DNA from: Paenibacillus lacisoli | Lineage (GTDB): Bacteria > Bacillota > Bacilli > Paenibacillales > Paenibacillaceae | Direction: 5' to 3' | NCBI RefSeq assembly: GCF_030580655.1 | Contig: NZ_JAUQTB010000013.1 | Location: 36,145 to 100,144 of the forward strand | Length of the DNA stretch: 64,000 nt | In this document: positions 7,624 to 16,930 of the stretch, one piece after another | How positions within the stretch are numbered: position 1 is the first letter of the stretch | Layout of the letters: every line of letters begins with the position of its first letter | Made by a program: the position numbers and the translations under genes | The notes under the pieces: generated by a model | What the model saw: only the letters and a program-made list of their open reading frames with translations | Databases searched by the model: none | Told to the model about the DNA's origin: nothing

Positions 7624-8943
7624 ATGGCTGGTTCCGTTATAAAAGGTCAGGCGATCACACCATTTCGCCGGCTCACATTCGGTATCATACTCGGCTATGG
7701 CCTGATGATGCTAGCACTTATGACTCCTGCAACGCTTTTGCTGACATTTAAGATGATTGAAATTGATCCCAACGGCTATACCTCTTCTTACGGTCTGGTA
7801 GCCGGGATCGGGGCTTTCTTTGCCCTGCTGGGCAACCCGATCGGCGGGGCGATCAGTGACCGTACGAATATCTCCTTCGGCCGCCGGCGTACATGGATTC
7901 TGATAGGGCCTCTGGTCGGCTGTGCCGCATTGCTGGTTGTTGGTTTTGCTTCGCAAACCTGGCAGATTATCCTGGGCTGGGCTGTAGCTCAATTGTTCTT
8001 TAACTTTGGAATGGCATCCTATACAGCCCTGATTCCGGATCAGGTTGATTCCAAGCGGCAGGGCACCCTTTCCGGTATTATGGGTCTCGGTATCCCGGCT
8101 TCGATTGCGATCGGTATGCTGCTGATGAATGTGATGGGGGATGCCTCCACCGGCGTGAAGTGGTCGGTTATGGCTGCACTGGGTATCGTAGGACCGCTTA
8201 TCAGCTTGTTCCTGATTCGTGATGGTAAAGTCGATGTTGTCAAAAAGCCTCAAACCAAGGCTTCGCTGAGCGAGAGAATTAGCAAGGTGTACCCGAGTCC
8301 GCGCAAATACCCGCACTTTACGTGGGCTGTAGCATTAAAATTTCTGATGATGATGGGGTACTGCAGCAGCTTGTACCTGACTGTCATGCTCGTAAACCGT
8401 ATGGGCTTGTCTGAAAGCGCTGCAACAGCAAGCGTAGCCACCATTAACATTATTGCGATGATCGGTACGGCGATTACCAGTGTGCTGGGCGGAATCTGGT
8501 CCGATAAAGTAGGGAAACAAAAGCCGTTCCTTTATGTAACCGTTATCGTCATTGCCGCAGGGATTTTCCTGTATGCGTTTGTGCCAACGATGATGTCCTA
8601 CACACTCGCTTCGCTGCTGATTGGTATCGGTTACGGCTGCTTCTCGGCCGTTGATATGGCGCTGGTGTCCCGCATTCTTCCTAATAAGGAGGATGCGGCC
8701 AAAGACTTTGGCATCATGAACGTGGCCAATGCGCTTCCGCAATCTATTGTTCCGGCCATTGCTCCACTCCTGCTCGGCGTCGGCGGCTGGTCCTTCTTTT
8801 ATATTGCGCTGGCCGTGTGCACCGTATTGTCAGTCATAGCACTTAAGCCAATTCCGGAAGTGGGACAGAATCCGCAGGTGGATGGTCCCAAGAGTACAGA
8901 AGCCAGTCCTATCGTAGGCGGAAGTCAGCACCAGGCACTGTAA
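7624..8943 (+). CDS. MFS sugar/glycoside transporter
   Basis: A 439-residue membrane protein with about 12 hydrophobic segments. The loop between segments 2 and 3 reads [15 protein letters not shown], the MFS signature form (D-R-x(4,5)-G-R-R-R) shared with glycoside-cation symporters of the GPH/SLC45 type. A second copy, [14 protein letters not shown], follows segment 8 as expected for the duplicated fold. AAGGGGGTAAC precedes the ATG. Its place between an AraC-GH39 regulator and a GH3 glycosidase, under a cre site, points to uptake of a plant-derived di- or oligosaccharide or aryl glycoside that GH3 then cleaves inside the cell. Confidence 0.85.
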   Translation: MAGSVIKGQAITPFRRLTFGIILGYGLMMLALMTPATLLLTFKMIEIDPNGYTSSYGLVAGIGAFFALLGNPIGGAISDRTNISFGRRRTWILIGPLVGCAALLVVGFASQTWQIILGWAVAQLFFNFGMASYTALIPDQVDSKRQGTLSGIMGLGIPASIAIGMLLMNVMGDASTGVKWSVMAALGIVGPLISLFLIRDGKVDVVKKPQTKASLSERISKVYPSPRKYPHFTWAVALKFLMMMGYCSSLYLTVMLVNRMGLSESAATASVATINIIAMIGTAITSVLGGIWSDKVGKQKPFLYVTVIVIAAGIFLYAFVPTMMSYTLASLLIGIGYGCFSAVDMALVSRILPNKEDAAKDFGIMNVANALPQSIVPAIAPLLLGVGGWSFFYIALAVCTVLSVIALKPIPEVGQNPQVDGPKSTEASPIVGGSQHQAL

Positions 8944-8983
8944 CGGATTGCATCATGCTAAGGATAGGAATCTGAACAGGGAG

Positions 8984-9021
8984 GAGCCGGAGACAGAGAT
9001 ATCCCCGGCTCTTTCTTGTTT
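8984..9021 (+). terminator. Hairpin between the MFS and GH3 genes
   Basis: GAGCCGG pairs with CCGGCTC across a 14-base loop, followed by TTTCTTGTTT. It may end the MFS transcript or only reduce read-through into GH3, since the next start is 50 bp away and no separate promoter is obvious. Confidence 0.6.
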
Positions 9022-9070
9022 ATCTGAAATCAATAAAACACCTGCATTTAGGGGATGGAGGATCATTATT

Positions 9071-11332
9071 ATGAGTCAAACTACAGCTGTACCCAACGAA
9101 CAAACGATTCAATACGTTCATAATCCGAATGGCCCCGTATTGGGTTATTCGCCCGCATCCGGCGTCAAGATTATCGAACGAGACGGACTGTATTTTAAGG
9201 ACCTCAGCAAAGACGGAGAACTCGACATTTACGAAGACTGGCGTCTGCCCGCGGAACAGCGTGCGAAAGATCTGGCTTCCAAAATGTCTGTCGAGCAAAT
9301 CGCAGGGCTTATGCTGTACAGCCGCCATCAATCGATTCCGGCTGAAAGCAAAGGCTGGTTTGCCAGTACCTACGGCGGTAAAACCTATGAAGAGAGCGGT
9401 GCTAAACCATGGGAGTTAACGGATGAGCAGCTTCACTTCCTGGCGAAAGATCATTTGAGGCATATTCTGGTGACTACCGTAGAGAGTCCTGCGATTGCCG
9501 CCCGCTGGAACAACAAGGTTCAGGCGTTCGCAGAGGGAACCGGCCACGGCATCCCGGCCAACAACAGCTCAGACCCTCGCCATGCTTCAGATTCCAGTTC
9601 TGAATTCAATGCAGGCTCAGGCGGTAAAATTTCCATGTGGCCTGAGTCATTAGGTCTTGCCGCAACCTTCGATCCGGAAGTGACGCGCAAATTCGGCCAG
9701 GTAGCGGCAAAAGAATACCGTGCACTTGGTCTTAGCACAGCACTGTCCCCTCAGATTGATATTGCGACTGAACCGCGCTGGTTCCGTTTTAACGGTACGT
9801 TCGGCGAGGACTCCGGGCTGACCACAGCTATGGCGGAAGCTTATGTTGACGGCTTCCAGAATTCTGGATCGGAACGTGAGATTATGGACGGCTGGGGATA
9901 CGACAGTGTCAATGCAATGGTGAAGCACTGGCCAGGCGGCGGTTCCGGGGAAGCTGGCCGCGATGCCCATTACGGCTGCGGCAAGTATGCGGTGTATCCG
10001 GGAGATAACTTTGAAGAGCATTTGCTGCCATTCGTGAACGGTGCATTCAAGCTGTCAGGCAAGACGGGGACGGCTTCTGCGGTTATGCCGTATTATACGG
10101 TGTCCGTCGACCAGGCCACCAGCGAGAACGTGGGTAATTCCTACAGTACTTATATTATTAAAGATCTGCTTCGTGAGAAATATGGATACGACGGTGTTGT
10201 CTGCACGGACTGGCTGATTACCGCAGATGAGACGGCCAGAGATTCATTCCTGAGCGGCAAGCCATGGGGAGTGGAGAAGCTTAGTGTGGCCGAGCGGCAC
10301 TACAAGCTGCTGATGGCAGGCGTTGACCAGTTCGGCGGCAACAATGAGATTGAACCGGTATTGGAAGCTTACCGGATGGGGGTCGCTGAACACGGTGAGG
10401 AGGCAATGCGCAGCCGCTTCGAACGCTCTGCGGTTCGACTGCTGAAGAACATCTTCCGTCTAGGTCTGTTCGAGAATCCATACCTTGATCCGGAGGAGAG
10501 CGAGCGGGTGGTCGGCAATGCAGCGTTCATGAGAGAGGGCTACGAAGCCCAGCTCAAGTCGATTGTTCTGCTGAAGAACCATGACGGGGTGCTGCCGCTG
10601 CAGCAGAAGAGCACCGTTTACATTCCAAAACGCTCCCTTCCTGAAGGTAAAGACTGGTTCGGAAACCCGACGCCCCCGTCTTATGAATATCCGGTGAATC
10701 TGAATGTGGTGTCCAAGTACTTCAATGTAACCGACAAGCCGGAAGAAGCTGACTTTGGACTCGTGTTTATCCATTCACCGAAATCCGGCACAGGGTACAG
10801 CCAGGAGGATGTTGAGCAGGGAGGCAATGGTTATGTGCCGCTGAGTCTGCAGTATGGGACTTATACCGCTGAGCATGCACGTGAAGTGAGCTTGGCCGGT
10901 GACAGCCGTGAGGGGGATGTGTTGAACCGTTCTTATAAGGGTAAAAGTGTCACACCGCACAATACTGCGGACCTTGACGCCGTGCTTGATACCAAGCGGC
11001 AGATGAACGGCAAGCCGGTCATCGTCTCCATGCTGCTGTCCAACCCGGCGGTTGTGGAAGAATTTGAGGCCGAGGTCGATGCGATTGTTGCTAACTTTGG
11101 GGTACAGGACCAGGCACTTATGGAAGTGTTGAGCGGTGCCGTAGAGCCTTCAGGTCTGCTGCCCATGCAGATGCCTGCGAACATGAAGACGGTGGAAGAG
11201 CAGCTGGAGGATGTACCGCATGATATGGACTGCCATGTGGATACGGAGGGCCATGTCTATGATTTTGCATTTGGAATGAACTGGGGCGGTGTCATCTCCG
11301 ATGAGCGTACCCGCAAGTATGCGAGAGCATGA
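9071..11332 (+). CDS. Glycoside hydrolase family 3 beta-glycosidase
   Basis: A 753-residue enzyme with no signal peptide, so probably intracellular and acting on imported glycosides. The GH3 N-terminal barrel is visible (LSPQIDIATEPRWFRFNGTFGED; KHWPGGGSGEAGRDAHYG), with the nucleophile Asp in GVVCTDWL at about D380. The C-terminal alpha/beta sandwich follows (SIVLLKNHDGVLPL). I start at 9071 because GGAGG lies 9 bp upstream and the homologous region begins just after; an earlier in-frame ATG at 8948 would place the terminator hairpin inside the gene. Within the family, beta-glucosidase, xylosidase and related activities cannot be separated from sequence alone. The last gene of the glycoside cluster. 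Confidence 0.9.
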   Translation: MSQTTAVPNEQTIQYVHNPNGPVLGYSPASGVKIIERDGLYFKDLSKDGELDIYEDWRLPAEQRAKDLASKMSVEQIAGLMLYSRHQSIPAESKGWFASTYGGKTYEESGAKPWELTDEQLHFLAKDHLRHILVTTVESPAIAARWNNKVQAFAEGTGHGIPANNSSDPRHASDSSSEFNAGSGGKISMWPESLGLAATFDPEVTRKFGQVAAKEYRALGLSTALSPQIDIATEPRWFRFNGTFGEDSGLTTAMAEAYVDGFQNSGSEREIMDGWGYDSVNAMVKHWPGGGSGEAGRDAHYGCGKYAVYPGDNFEEHLLPFVNGAFKLSGKTGTASAVMPYYTVSVDQATSENVGNSYSTYIIKDLLREKYGYDGVVCTDWLITADETARDSFLSGKPWGVEKLSVAERHYKLLMAGVDQFGGNNEIEPVLEAYRMGVAEHGEEAMRSRFERSAVRLLKNIFRLGLFENPYLDPEESERVVGNAAFMREGYEAQLKSIVLLKNHDGVLPLQQKSTVYIPKRSLPEGKDWFGNPTPPSYEYPVNLNVVSKYFNVTDKPEEADFGLVFIHSPKSGTGYSQEDVEQGGNGYVPLSLQYGTYTAEHAREVSLAGDSREGDVLNRSYKGKSVTPHNTADLDAVLDTKRQMNGKPVIVSMLLSNPAVVEEFEAEVDAIVANFGVQDQALMEVLSGAVEPSGLLPMQMPANMKTVEEQLEDVPHDMDCHVDTEGHVYDFAFGMNWGGVISDERTRKYARA

Positions 11333-11385
11333 TTCGGAGTCCGGCATGTCCGTTAATACGTTTTTCAATAGTAATAGATAGGATA

Positions 11386-11418
11386 GGGATGACCGGCAGC
11401 TGCCGGCGTCCCTTTTTT
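11386..11418 (+). terminator. Terminator after the GH3 gene
   Basis: A GC-rich stem (GGGATGACCGGC with GCCGGCGTCCC, one bulged A) followed by six T. Confidence 0.85.
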
Positions 11419-11649
11419 GATGATTGGCAAGCAAATGGAATGAAAATAGGCACAGGTTACAATTATTTCGTTTTTTTGCAATCTTTACGCAGAAGCGATA
11501 GCATGGAGGAGAACCCTTTTATTGGGTGCTTGGAAGAGGCAGAGCCTTTTCGCTCCGACCGGGTCGGGGTATATTAGAAGCGTATCGTGCTGCGCGCGGC
11601 TGTTAGCTGCTGTACGTACGGATACACTACTTGTGTTAGGAGACCTTTC
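11419..11649. other. Intergenic leader before the flippase-like gene
   Basis: About 230 bp that code for nothing convincing. A short GC-rich palindrome (CCGACCGGGTCGG near 11557) and a TATATT hexamer at about 11571 are visible, but no good -35 and no riboswitch family that I recognise. Confidence 0.4.
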
Positions 11650-12666
11650 ATGCAGCAGCCGCATCAACCGGACAATAACAAGCGTTCTGTACTTAAAACC
11701 ATTCTTTCTACCATACAAAAATTCAAAATCCTTCAGATACTGATCCCGGTGATCGTGATTTCACTGATTTATATGCAGGGTCGCAAGGAAATTCACCGGA
11801 TCCACTGGAGAGCGACTTTTCATCATTTGCATGAAATGAGACCTGGCGTCATCGCCGGGCTGCTCGGTTTTGCCCTGTTCTCGGTAGCTTCCCTGAGCCT
11901 GTATGACATCATTTTGCGCCGGCATTTCCGCATGCCCATCAGTCTATGGCAGACCTTCCGATATTCGTGGATCGCGAACACCTGTAACAGCGTTATCGGC
12001 TTCGCCGGAATTGCAGGTGTGGGACTGAGAACCTGGCTATACCGCAGTCAGGGTGTTCCGGTACGCGTCGTTACAGCGATTGTAGCTTTTCTGTCCATGA
12101 CCACGGTCATCGGATTATCTGTGCTCGCCTGGCTTGGGGTGGCCGGTATTTTCCCTATTCATCCCGAGATCATGTCGTACGCCTGGATATCCTATGCGGT
12201 ATGGGGGATGGCATTGTTTCTGCCGTTGTATTTAATCATCGTACGTTCCGGACTGTATGCCAAATGGGTAAACCGTGATTCAGGCCTGATGAACGGGTGG
12301 ACGATTACGTTCTCGGTAGCTGCTTCTGCCCTGGAGTGGATGCTGGCCGGTCTCTGTTTCTGGCTGATTGCGGTGCAGCTGCTGCCCGGGCTGTCACCCT
12401 ACTACACTATAGGCATCTATATAGCGGCTGCTATTACAGGGCTGCTGAGCATGACACCAGGCGGTATGGGGGGGTTCGACCTGACCGTACTTATTGCCCT
12501 GCAGGCAACCGGCTATCCTCCGGATCGTACAGCTGCGGTTCTGGTCCTTTTCCGTCTATTTTATTATTTGATTCCATGTTTAATGGGACTGGTGCTGGCA
12601 CTCATTGAACTGGTGATGGGCAACAGGCGGAAGCGAAAACGCCGCGGCGGTATCGTCAGCAGTTAA
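11650..12666 (+). CDS. Lysylphosphatidylglycerol synthase transmembrane-region (flippase-type) protein
   Basis: A 338-residue polytopic membrane protein of the LPG_synthase_TM / UPF0104 (YbhN) family: about eight hydrophobic segments, NTCNSVIGFAGIAGVGLRTWLY in the middle and the typical C-terminal MTPGGMGGFDL loop. In MprF this region moves lysyl-phosphatidylglycerol across the membrane and is followed by a cytoplasmic synthase domain. Here the protein ends with a basic tail (GNRRKRKRRGG) right after the membrane part, so it lacks the synthase and may move a different lipid. Start at 11650 is chosen because TTAGGAGA lies 8 bp upstream; the in-frame ATG at 11587 has no such site. Confidence 0.8.
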   Translation: MQQPHQPDNNKRSVLKTILSTIQKFKILQILIPVIVISLIYMQGRKEIHRIHWRATFHHLHEMRPGVIAGLLGFALFSVASLSLYDIILRRHFRMPISLWQTFRYSWIANTCNSVIGFAGIAGVGLRTWLYRSQGVPVRVVTAIVAFLSMTTVIGLSVLAWLGVAGIFPIHPEIMSYAWISYAVWGMALFLPLYLIIVRSGLYAKWVNRDSGLMNGWTITFSVAASALEWMLAGLCFWLIAVQLLPGLSPYYTIGIYIAAAITGLLSMTPGGMGGFDLTVLIALQATGYPPDRTAAVLVLFRLFYYLIPCLMGLVLALIELVMGNRRKRKRRGGIVSS

Positions 12667-12800
12667 CCTGTTGAAGGATTCAAGCGAAATTTGTCAGGCT
12701 TCATTATTTTTCAATACCTTATTTTATAGAAAAATAAAAAAGGTATACTTAAAATTAACGAGAACGAATACGAATGCGACGAATTGAGGAGGACAACGAT

Positions 12801-14216
12801 ATGCTGAAAACCAAGATTGTATGTACTATGGGACCTGCCTGTGACTCCATCTCCCTGTTGAAAAGTATGATTCAGTCCGGTATGACGGTGGCAAGGCTGA
12901 ATATGGCACACGGTGAACCGGAGGATCATCTGAAACGGATCAACAATGTTCGCCAGGCGGCCGCTGAGCTGAACACCATCGTGCCGATCATGATGGATAT
13001 CAAGGGTCCGGAAGTCCGGATTGGCAAGCTTCGTGAAGACTCCGTGATGATTAAGCCTGGGCAGATACTTACGCTCACAACCGAAGAGATTCTTGGAGAT
13101 GCCGAGCGCATCGCGGTTAACTATCCGGATATGCCGAAGGTGGTGAAGACGGGAGACCGGATTCTCATCGATGATGGTCTGGTGGATCTGCGGGTGAAAT
13201 CGGTGGAAAGCACCGAAATGCACTGTGAGATTATCAGCGGCGGTATCCTGAAGCCAAGAAAAGGGGTCAACCTCCCTGGGATCAAAACGACGCTTCCAGG
13301 TGTAACCGAGCGGGATGTAAAGCACATTATGTTCGGACTGGAGCATAACATTGAGATTATTGCCGCTTCCTTTGTCCGCAAAGGTGATGACATCCGCGAA
13401 ATCCGCAGTATTCTGGAGAAGCACGGTGCCGGACATGTGCAGATTATTTCAAAGATTGAGAACGAAGAAGGCATGACCAACCTGGATGATATTATTGAAG
13501 CTTCCGATGGCATTATGGTGGCACGCGGGGATCTGGGCGTTGAGGTGCCGGTGCAGGAAGTACCTGTGATGCAAAAAGAAATGATTGATAAATGTAACCT
13601 GGCAGGCAAACCGGTTATCGTAGCAACACATATGCTGGAATCGATGCAGGTGAATCCTCGTCCGACAAGAGCGGAAGTCAGTGACGTATTTAATGCTGTT
13701 ATCCAGGGGGCTGACGCCGTGATGCTGTCCGGTGAATCGGCTGCCGGCAAATATCCGCTGGAATCGGTACAGACGATGGCCGCCGTAGCCCTGCGGGCCG
13801 AGCACCAGATTGATTACCGTGTCCAGTTTGACAGCAAGCGCAGTCAGCATGCGAACAACATTACAGAGACCATTAGCCAGGGTGCTGTCAATTCATCGCT
13901 GGAGCTGGACGCCAGTGCGATTATTACATCTACCGAGAGTGGCTTTACCGCACGGATGATTTCCAAGTATCGCCCGGCTGCGCCTATTATTGCAGTCACC
14001 CAGCACGAAGAGGTGCTTCCGCAGATGTGTCTGCTGTCCGGGGTCATTCCGGTCAAAGGGGTTAAGGTATCATCCACGGATGAAATGTTCGAATCGGCTA
14101 CGCACCATGCCCTGCGTTCCGGACACATCAAGAAAGGCGACATTATTGTCCTGTCAGCGGGCGTACCGATCGGACAGACAGGCAATACGAACCTGATCAA
14201 GGTGCAGCAGGTTTAG
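12801..14216 (+). CDS. pyk: Pyruvate kinase, short divergent form
   Basis: Makes pyruvate and ATP from phosphoenolpyruvate and ADP, the last step of glycolysis. At 471 residues it ends after the C domain and lacks the extra PEP-utiliser-like domain of the main Bacillus pyruvate kinases (about 585 residues). Active-site segments are recognisable: RLNMAHGE, MDIKGPEVR, KIENEEGM and MVARGDLGVEVP. Two residues that bind K+ in K+-dependent enzymes differ: the Ser of NFSHG is Ala36 and the Thr of DTKGPE is Ile67, while the Glu of KGPE is kept. ATHMLESM and LSGESAAG also differ from the usual ATQMLESM and LSGETAKG. Probably a second paralogue. GAGGAGG precedes the ATG. Confidence 0.88.
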   Translation: MLKTKIVCTMGPACDSISLLKSMIQSGMTVARLNMAHGEPEDHLKRINNVRQAAAELNTIVPIMMDIKGPEVRIGKLREDSVMIKPGQILTLTTEEILGDAERIAVNYPDMPKVVKTGDRILIDDGLVDLRVKSVESTEMHCEIISGGILKPRKGVNLPGIKTTLPGVTERDVKHIMFGLEHNIEIIAASFVRKGDDIREIRSILEKHGAGHVQIISKIENEEGMTNLDDIIEASDGIMVARGDLGVEVPVQEVPVMQKEMIDKCNLAGKPVIVATHMLESMQVNPRPTRAEVSDVFNAVIQGADAVMLSGESAAGKYPLESVQTMAAVALRAEHQIDYRVQFDSKRSQHANNITETISQGAVNSSLELDASAIITSTESGFTARMISKYRPAAPIIAVTQHEEVLPQMCLLSGVIPVKGVKVSSTDEMFESATHHALRSGHIKKGDIIVLSAGVPIGQTGNTNLIKVQQV

Positions 14217-14260
14217 AACGGGTGCAGCGTGCTCGTTACAGTAAACCCGGCATGTACAAA

Positions 14261-14299
14261 AGCACGGAACCCCTTCTTTAGGGGTCCCGTGCTTTTTTT
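14261..14299 (+). terminator. Terminator after pyruvate kinase
   Basis: A 14-bp stem (AGCACGGAACCCCT / AGGGGTCCCGTGCT, one A-C mismatch) with a T7 tail. It also sits at the end of the convergent secreted-protein gene. Confidence 0.85.
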
Positions 14300-14315
14300 G
14301 ACCAGCATCCTTCGT

Positions 14316-14711
14316 CTAACGGCCGTATACGCTGTCTGTAATCATGGAGGTCAGTTCACGTTTCTGTTCCTTATACTGGCCTTCTGTCAAGCTGCCTGCA
14401 GCGAGCCGTTGGTCAAGCTGGGCTCCCAGCTCCTGGACTTGCAGGTTGATGACCTTCTCGACATTCACGTTCTGGGACTGGGCGATTTCTGCCAGAGACT
14501 GGCCGTTATACAGCGCATCATGAAGCTGCTCCTCGGAGTTCAGCTTCAGCAGGGAGAGGAGGTCCTCCTGCTCTGCAGCGGGTATGGCTCGGGTCAATGT
14601 TTTCGTCGCAGACGCGGCATCGGCCCGGACTGCGGTTTTACCCCAGGCAGCATTGCTGACCGTCATGGCGACAACGACCGTCCCAACGATAATAATATGT
14701 CTTGGTTTCAT
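14316..14711 (-). CDS. Small secreted protein of unknown function
   Basis: A 131-residue protein with a clear signal peptide (MKPRHIIIVGTVVVAMTVSNAAWG) and a mature part that is mostly helical and rich in Gln, Glu and Leu. A segment resembling short helical repeat domains (LHDALYNGQSLAEIAQSQNV) is followed by a SHOCT-like C-terminus (LDQRLAAGSLTEGQYKEQK). I do not recognise a named family. Start taken at the ATG behind GAGGATGAACC; an upstream in-frame ATG at 14750 would spoil the signal peptide. A -10 and a direct-repeat operator lie upstream. Confidence 0.72.
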   Translation of the reverse strand: MKPRHIIIVGTVVVAMTVSNAAWGKTAVRADAASATKTLTRAIPAAEQEDLLSLLKLNSEEQLHDALYNGQSLAEIAQSQNVNVEKVINLQVQELGAQLDQRLAAGSLTEGQYKEQKRELTSMITDSVYGR

Positions 14712-15055
14712 AGGTTCATCCTCTTTTCCTTCATAAAGTATGGCACTCATGTACGATGCATGGGCTTCTATGTAATTTCAATCAGCTTCATTTTCTCTGG
14801 CTCAATGATGTATAACGGATAAGTAGCCGCAGCCGTTCAGGCAGGTAACGCCGGTGGTCGACTCTGAACTTTATTATAGACGATGAACCTTAAGCTGACC
14901 TTAATAGGAGTTATCCTGGATAAATGACCACCAACAGCCCCTTTATATTACGCAGAAACCCTCGGGAAAGATTCAGCCAAATGCCGTTTGGGCGATTGGC
15001 CTACGGAATGGGGGGTAAACATAAATCAGAGGCTTGAACAGAAGGAGGACCTGCA
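14712..15055. other. Divergent intergenic region with regulatory DNA
   Basis: About 340 bp between the minus-strand secreted-protein gene and the plus-strand aldo/keto reductase gene. It contains the PmrA-like direct repeat and -10 for the minus-strand gene (14873-14904). I see no further gene and no recognised RNA; a ribosome binding site (GAAGGAGGA) for the reductase lies at its right end. Confidence 0.5.
14873..14905 (-). promoter_or_regulatory. PmrA-like direct repeat with -10 box, upstream of the secreted-protein gene
   Basis: On the minus strand the order is ATTAAG-N5-CTTAAG (repeat period exactly 11 bp), 10 bp, then TATAAT (14878-14873). This is the geometry of an OmpR/PhoB-family response-regulator site replacing a -35 box, and the hexamer resembles the PmrA/BasR box YTTAAK-N5-YTTAAK. 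Which regulator binds is unknown. Confidence 0.6.
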
Positions 15056-15946
15056 ATGACAATACAATCACACCATAAGGACGCACTTCATCCTGACATT
15101 CCATCTCTGGTGCTGCATGACGGTACCGAGCTGCCCCGGCTGGGTCAGGGTACCTGGCATATCGGCGATAACCCGGACCAGCGGCAGGAGGAGATTGAGA
15201 CGTTAAGGCTGGGTGTAGAGCTGGGGATGAGAGTGATCGACACGGCGGAAATGTACGGAGAAGGCCGGTCTGAGGAGCTGGTAGGAGAGGCTATACGGGG
15301 AATTCGCGATCAGGTTTTTCTCGTATCCAAGGTATATCCACACAATGCCGGGCTGAATCGGATTGCCAAGAGCTGTGAAGCTAGCCTGAAGCGTCTGGGA
15401 ACCGATCATCTAGACTTATATTTGCTGCACTGGATGGGGAATATCCCCTTGGAAGAGACGGTGGAAGGGATGGAGCGCCTGGTTACTGAAGGGAAAATAC
15501 GACGCTGGGGTGTATCCAATCTCGACACCAGTGAGATGAAAAAGCTCACCAGCCTGGAGCGAGGCGGTCACTGTGCCGTCAATCAGGTGCTGTATCATCT
15601 CGGTTCCCGCGGAATTGAGTATGATCTGCTGCCGTGGCAGCGGGCGAACGGTATGCCAGTGATGGCTTACTGTCCGATTGCCCAGGCCGGCTCCCTGCGA
15701 TCCGAGCTGGTCCATGATCCGTCAGTTAAAGCCGTAGCGGAACGTCACGGGATTACACCGTATCAGCTCCTGCTGGCATGGTGCATACGTCACCCGGATG
15801 TGATGGCTATACCAAAGACTTCTTCGCCCGAGCATGTTCGGGATAATGCTGCGGCCGCCCGGGTACAGCTGACAGAGGAAGATTTGAATCTGCTGGATCA
15901 GGCCTTTCCTGCACCGGGCCACAAAGTTCCATTGGATATTGTATAG
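15056..15946 (+). CDS. Aldo/keto reductase
   Basis: A 296-residue NADPH-dependent oxidoreductase of the AKR superfamily, cytoplasmic. The catalytic tetrad is visible: Asp in RVIDTAEMYG, Tyr in the same motif, Lys in FLVSKVYP and His in LYLLHW. The C-terminal cofactor region (AIPKTSSPEHVRDNAAA) matches the family phosphate-binding loop. The organisation resembles bacterial AKRs that reduce small aldehydes such as methylglyoxal; the substrate is not determinable. GAAGGAGGA precedes the ATG. It stands alone, ended by a strong terminator. Confidence 0.9.
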   Translation: MTIQSHHKDALHPDIPSLVLHDGTELPRLGQGTWHIGDNPDQRQEEIETLRLGVELGMRVIDTAEMYGEGRSEELVGEAIRGIRDQVFLVSKVYPHNAGLNRIAKSCEASLKRLGTDHLDLYLLHWMGNIPLEETVEGMERLVTEGKIRRWGVSNLDTSEMKKLTSLERGGHCAVNQVLYHLGSRGIEYDLLPWQRANGMPVMAYCPIAQAGSLRSELVHDPSVKAVAERHGITPYQLLLAWCIRHPDVMAIPKTSSPEHVRDNAAAARVQLTEEDLNLLDQAFPAPGHKVPLDIV

Positions 15947-15980
15947 GTTAAAAAGATTCCTGATTCCATAGCGCATAACG

Positions 15981-16024
15981 AAAAGCCTGCAGCCGTCCAT
16001 CTGGACGACTGCAGGCTTTTTGTC
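15981..16024 (+). terminator. Bidirectional terminator between the AKR and SDR genes
   Basis: AAAAGCCTGCAG-C-CGTCCA pairs with TGGACG-A-CTGCAGGCTTTT (one mismatch, 2-base loop). A and T runs on both sides fit the convergent gene pair. Confidence 0.9.
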
Positions 16025-16064
16025 ATAGAGAGAGTAAAATTTAAAGTGATACTGTAAAACGAGC

Positions 16065-16826
16065 TTACTGCCCGATCATACCGCCATCCACGGTGTACAG
16101 AGAACCTGTTACATAAGAAGCTTCCTCGGAGAGCAAGAAGTTCATAACTGAAGCAACCTCTTCCGGTTCGCCGTAGCGGCCCATTGGAATGGTAGACTCA
16201 ATACTGTCCTTATACTGATCAGAGTTGCCGGAATTCTGTTCAATCTGACGCATCATGCGTGTGTTAATAGAGCCTGGCAGGACGGCATTCACCCTGATAT
16301 TAAAGGAAGCCAGCTCGTTCGCCGCCACGCGGGTCAGACCGACAACCGCATGTTTGGACATAATATAAGGAGATACGGTAGGGCCGCCCATCAATCCCGC
16401 TAGCGAGGATGTATTCAGGATCGCGCCGTACCCCTGTTTTTTCATCACAGGAATCACTTTCTGAAGGCCGAGGAAAACCCCGCGAACGTTAACATGGTAT
16501 ACGAGATCAAGAGCTTTGACACTTATATCCTCGATTAGGGCCGAAGGGCCTTCGATACCGGCATTGTTGGCAAAATAGTCAATCGTTCCGAAACGTGTTA
16601 CAGCCTGATTTACGTAGTTCTCAACATCTTCTTCTTTGGATACATCAGCTGTTACAATTAACGAATTAGAGTCATCCAGTTTCAGATCGGTGACTACCTG
16701 CTTCAAGGCATCTTCATTCAGGTCCACCAGTACAAGATTGACTTGACGTTGGGCCAGACGTTGGGCCAGCTCCTTACCGATACCGCCTGCGGCGCCTGTA
16801 ATGACAGCTGTTTTCGTTTGACTCAT
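16065..16826 (-). CDS. Short-chain dehydrogenase/reductase (SDR)
   Basis: A 253-residue classical SDR. Present are the cofactor loop TGAAGGIG, the acidic VDLNED (Asp after strand 2, favouring NAD over NADP), the NNAG motif, the catalytic Ser in LNTSSLAG and the Y-x-x-x-K pair in SPYIMSKHA, then the C-terminal SYVTGSLYTVDGG. Cytoplasmic; the alcohol or carbonyl substrate is unknown. It is divergent from a TetR-family gene with a perfect palindrome between them, so it is probably the target of that regulator. Confidence 0.9.
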   Translation of the reverse strand: MSQTKTAVITGAAGGIGKELAQRLAQRQVNLVLVDLNEDALKQVVTDLKLDDSNSLIVTADVSKEEDVENYVNQAVTRFGTIDYFANNAGIEGPSALIEDISVKALDLVYHVNVRGVFLGLQKVIPVMKKQGYGAILNTSSLAGLMGGPTVSPYIMSKHAVVGLTRVAANELASFNIRVNAVLPGSINTRMMRQIEQNSGNSDQYKDSIESTIPMGRYGEPEEVASVMNFLLSEEASYVTGSLYTVDGGMIGQ

Positions 16827-16930
16827 ATGAATCCGCTCCTTAGCGTTATAGAATAGAGAATCGTCAATAGGATGTGCACTTGGATATATGCCATCTTATT
16901 GAACGTTACAATTCAAGTATACGCCTTCTA

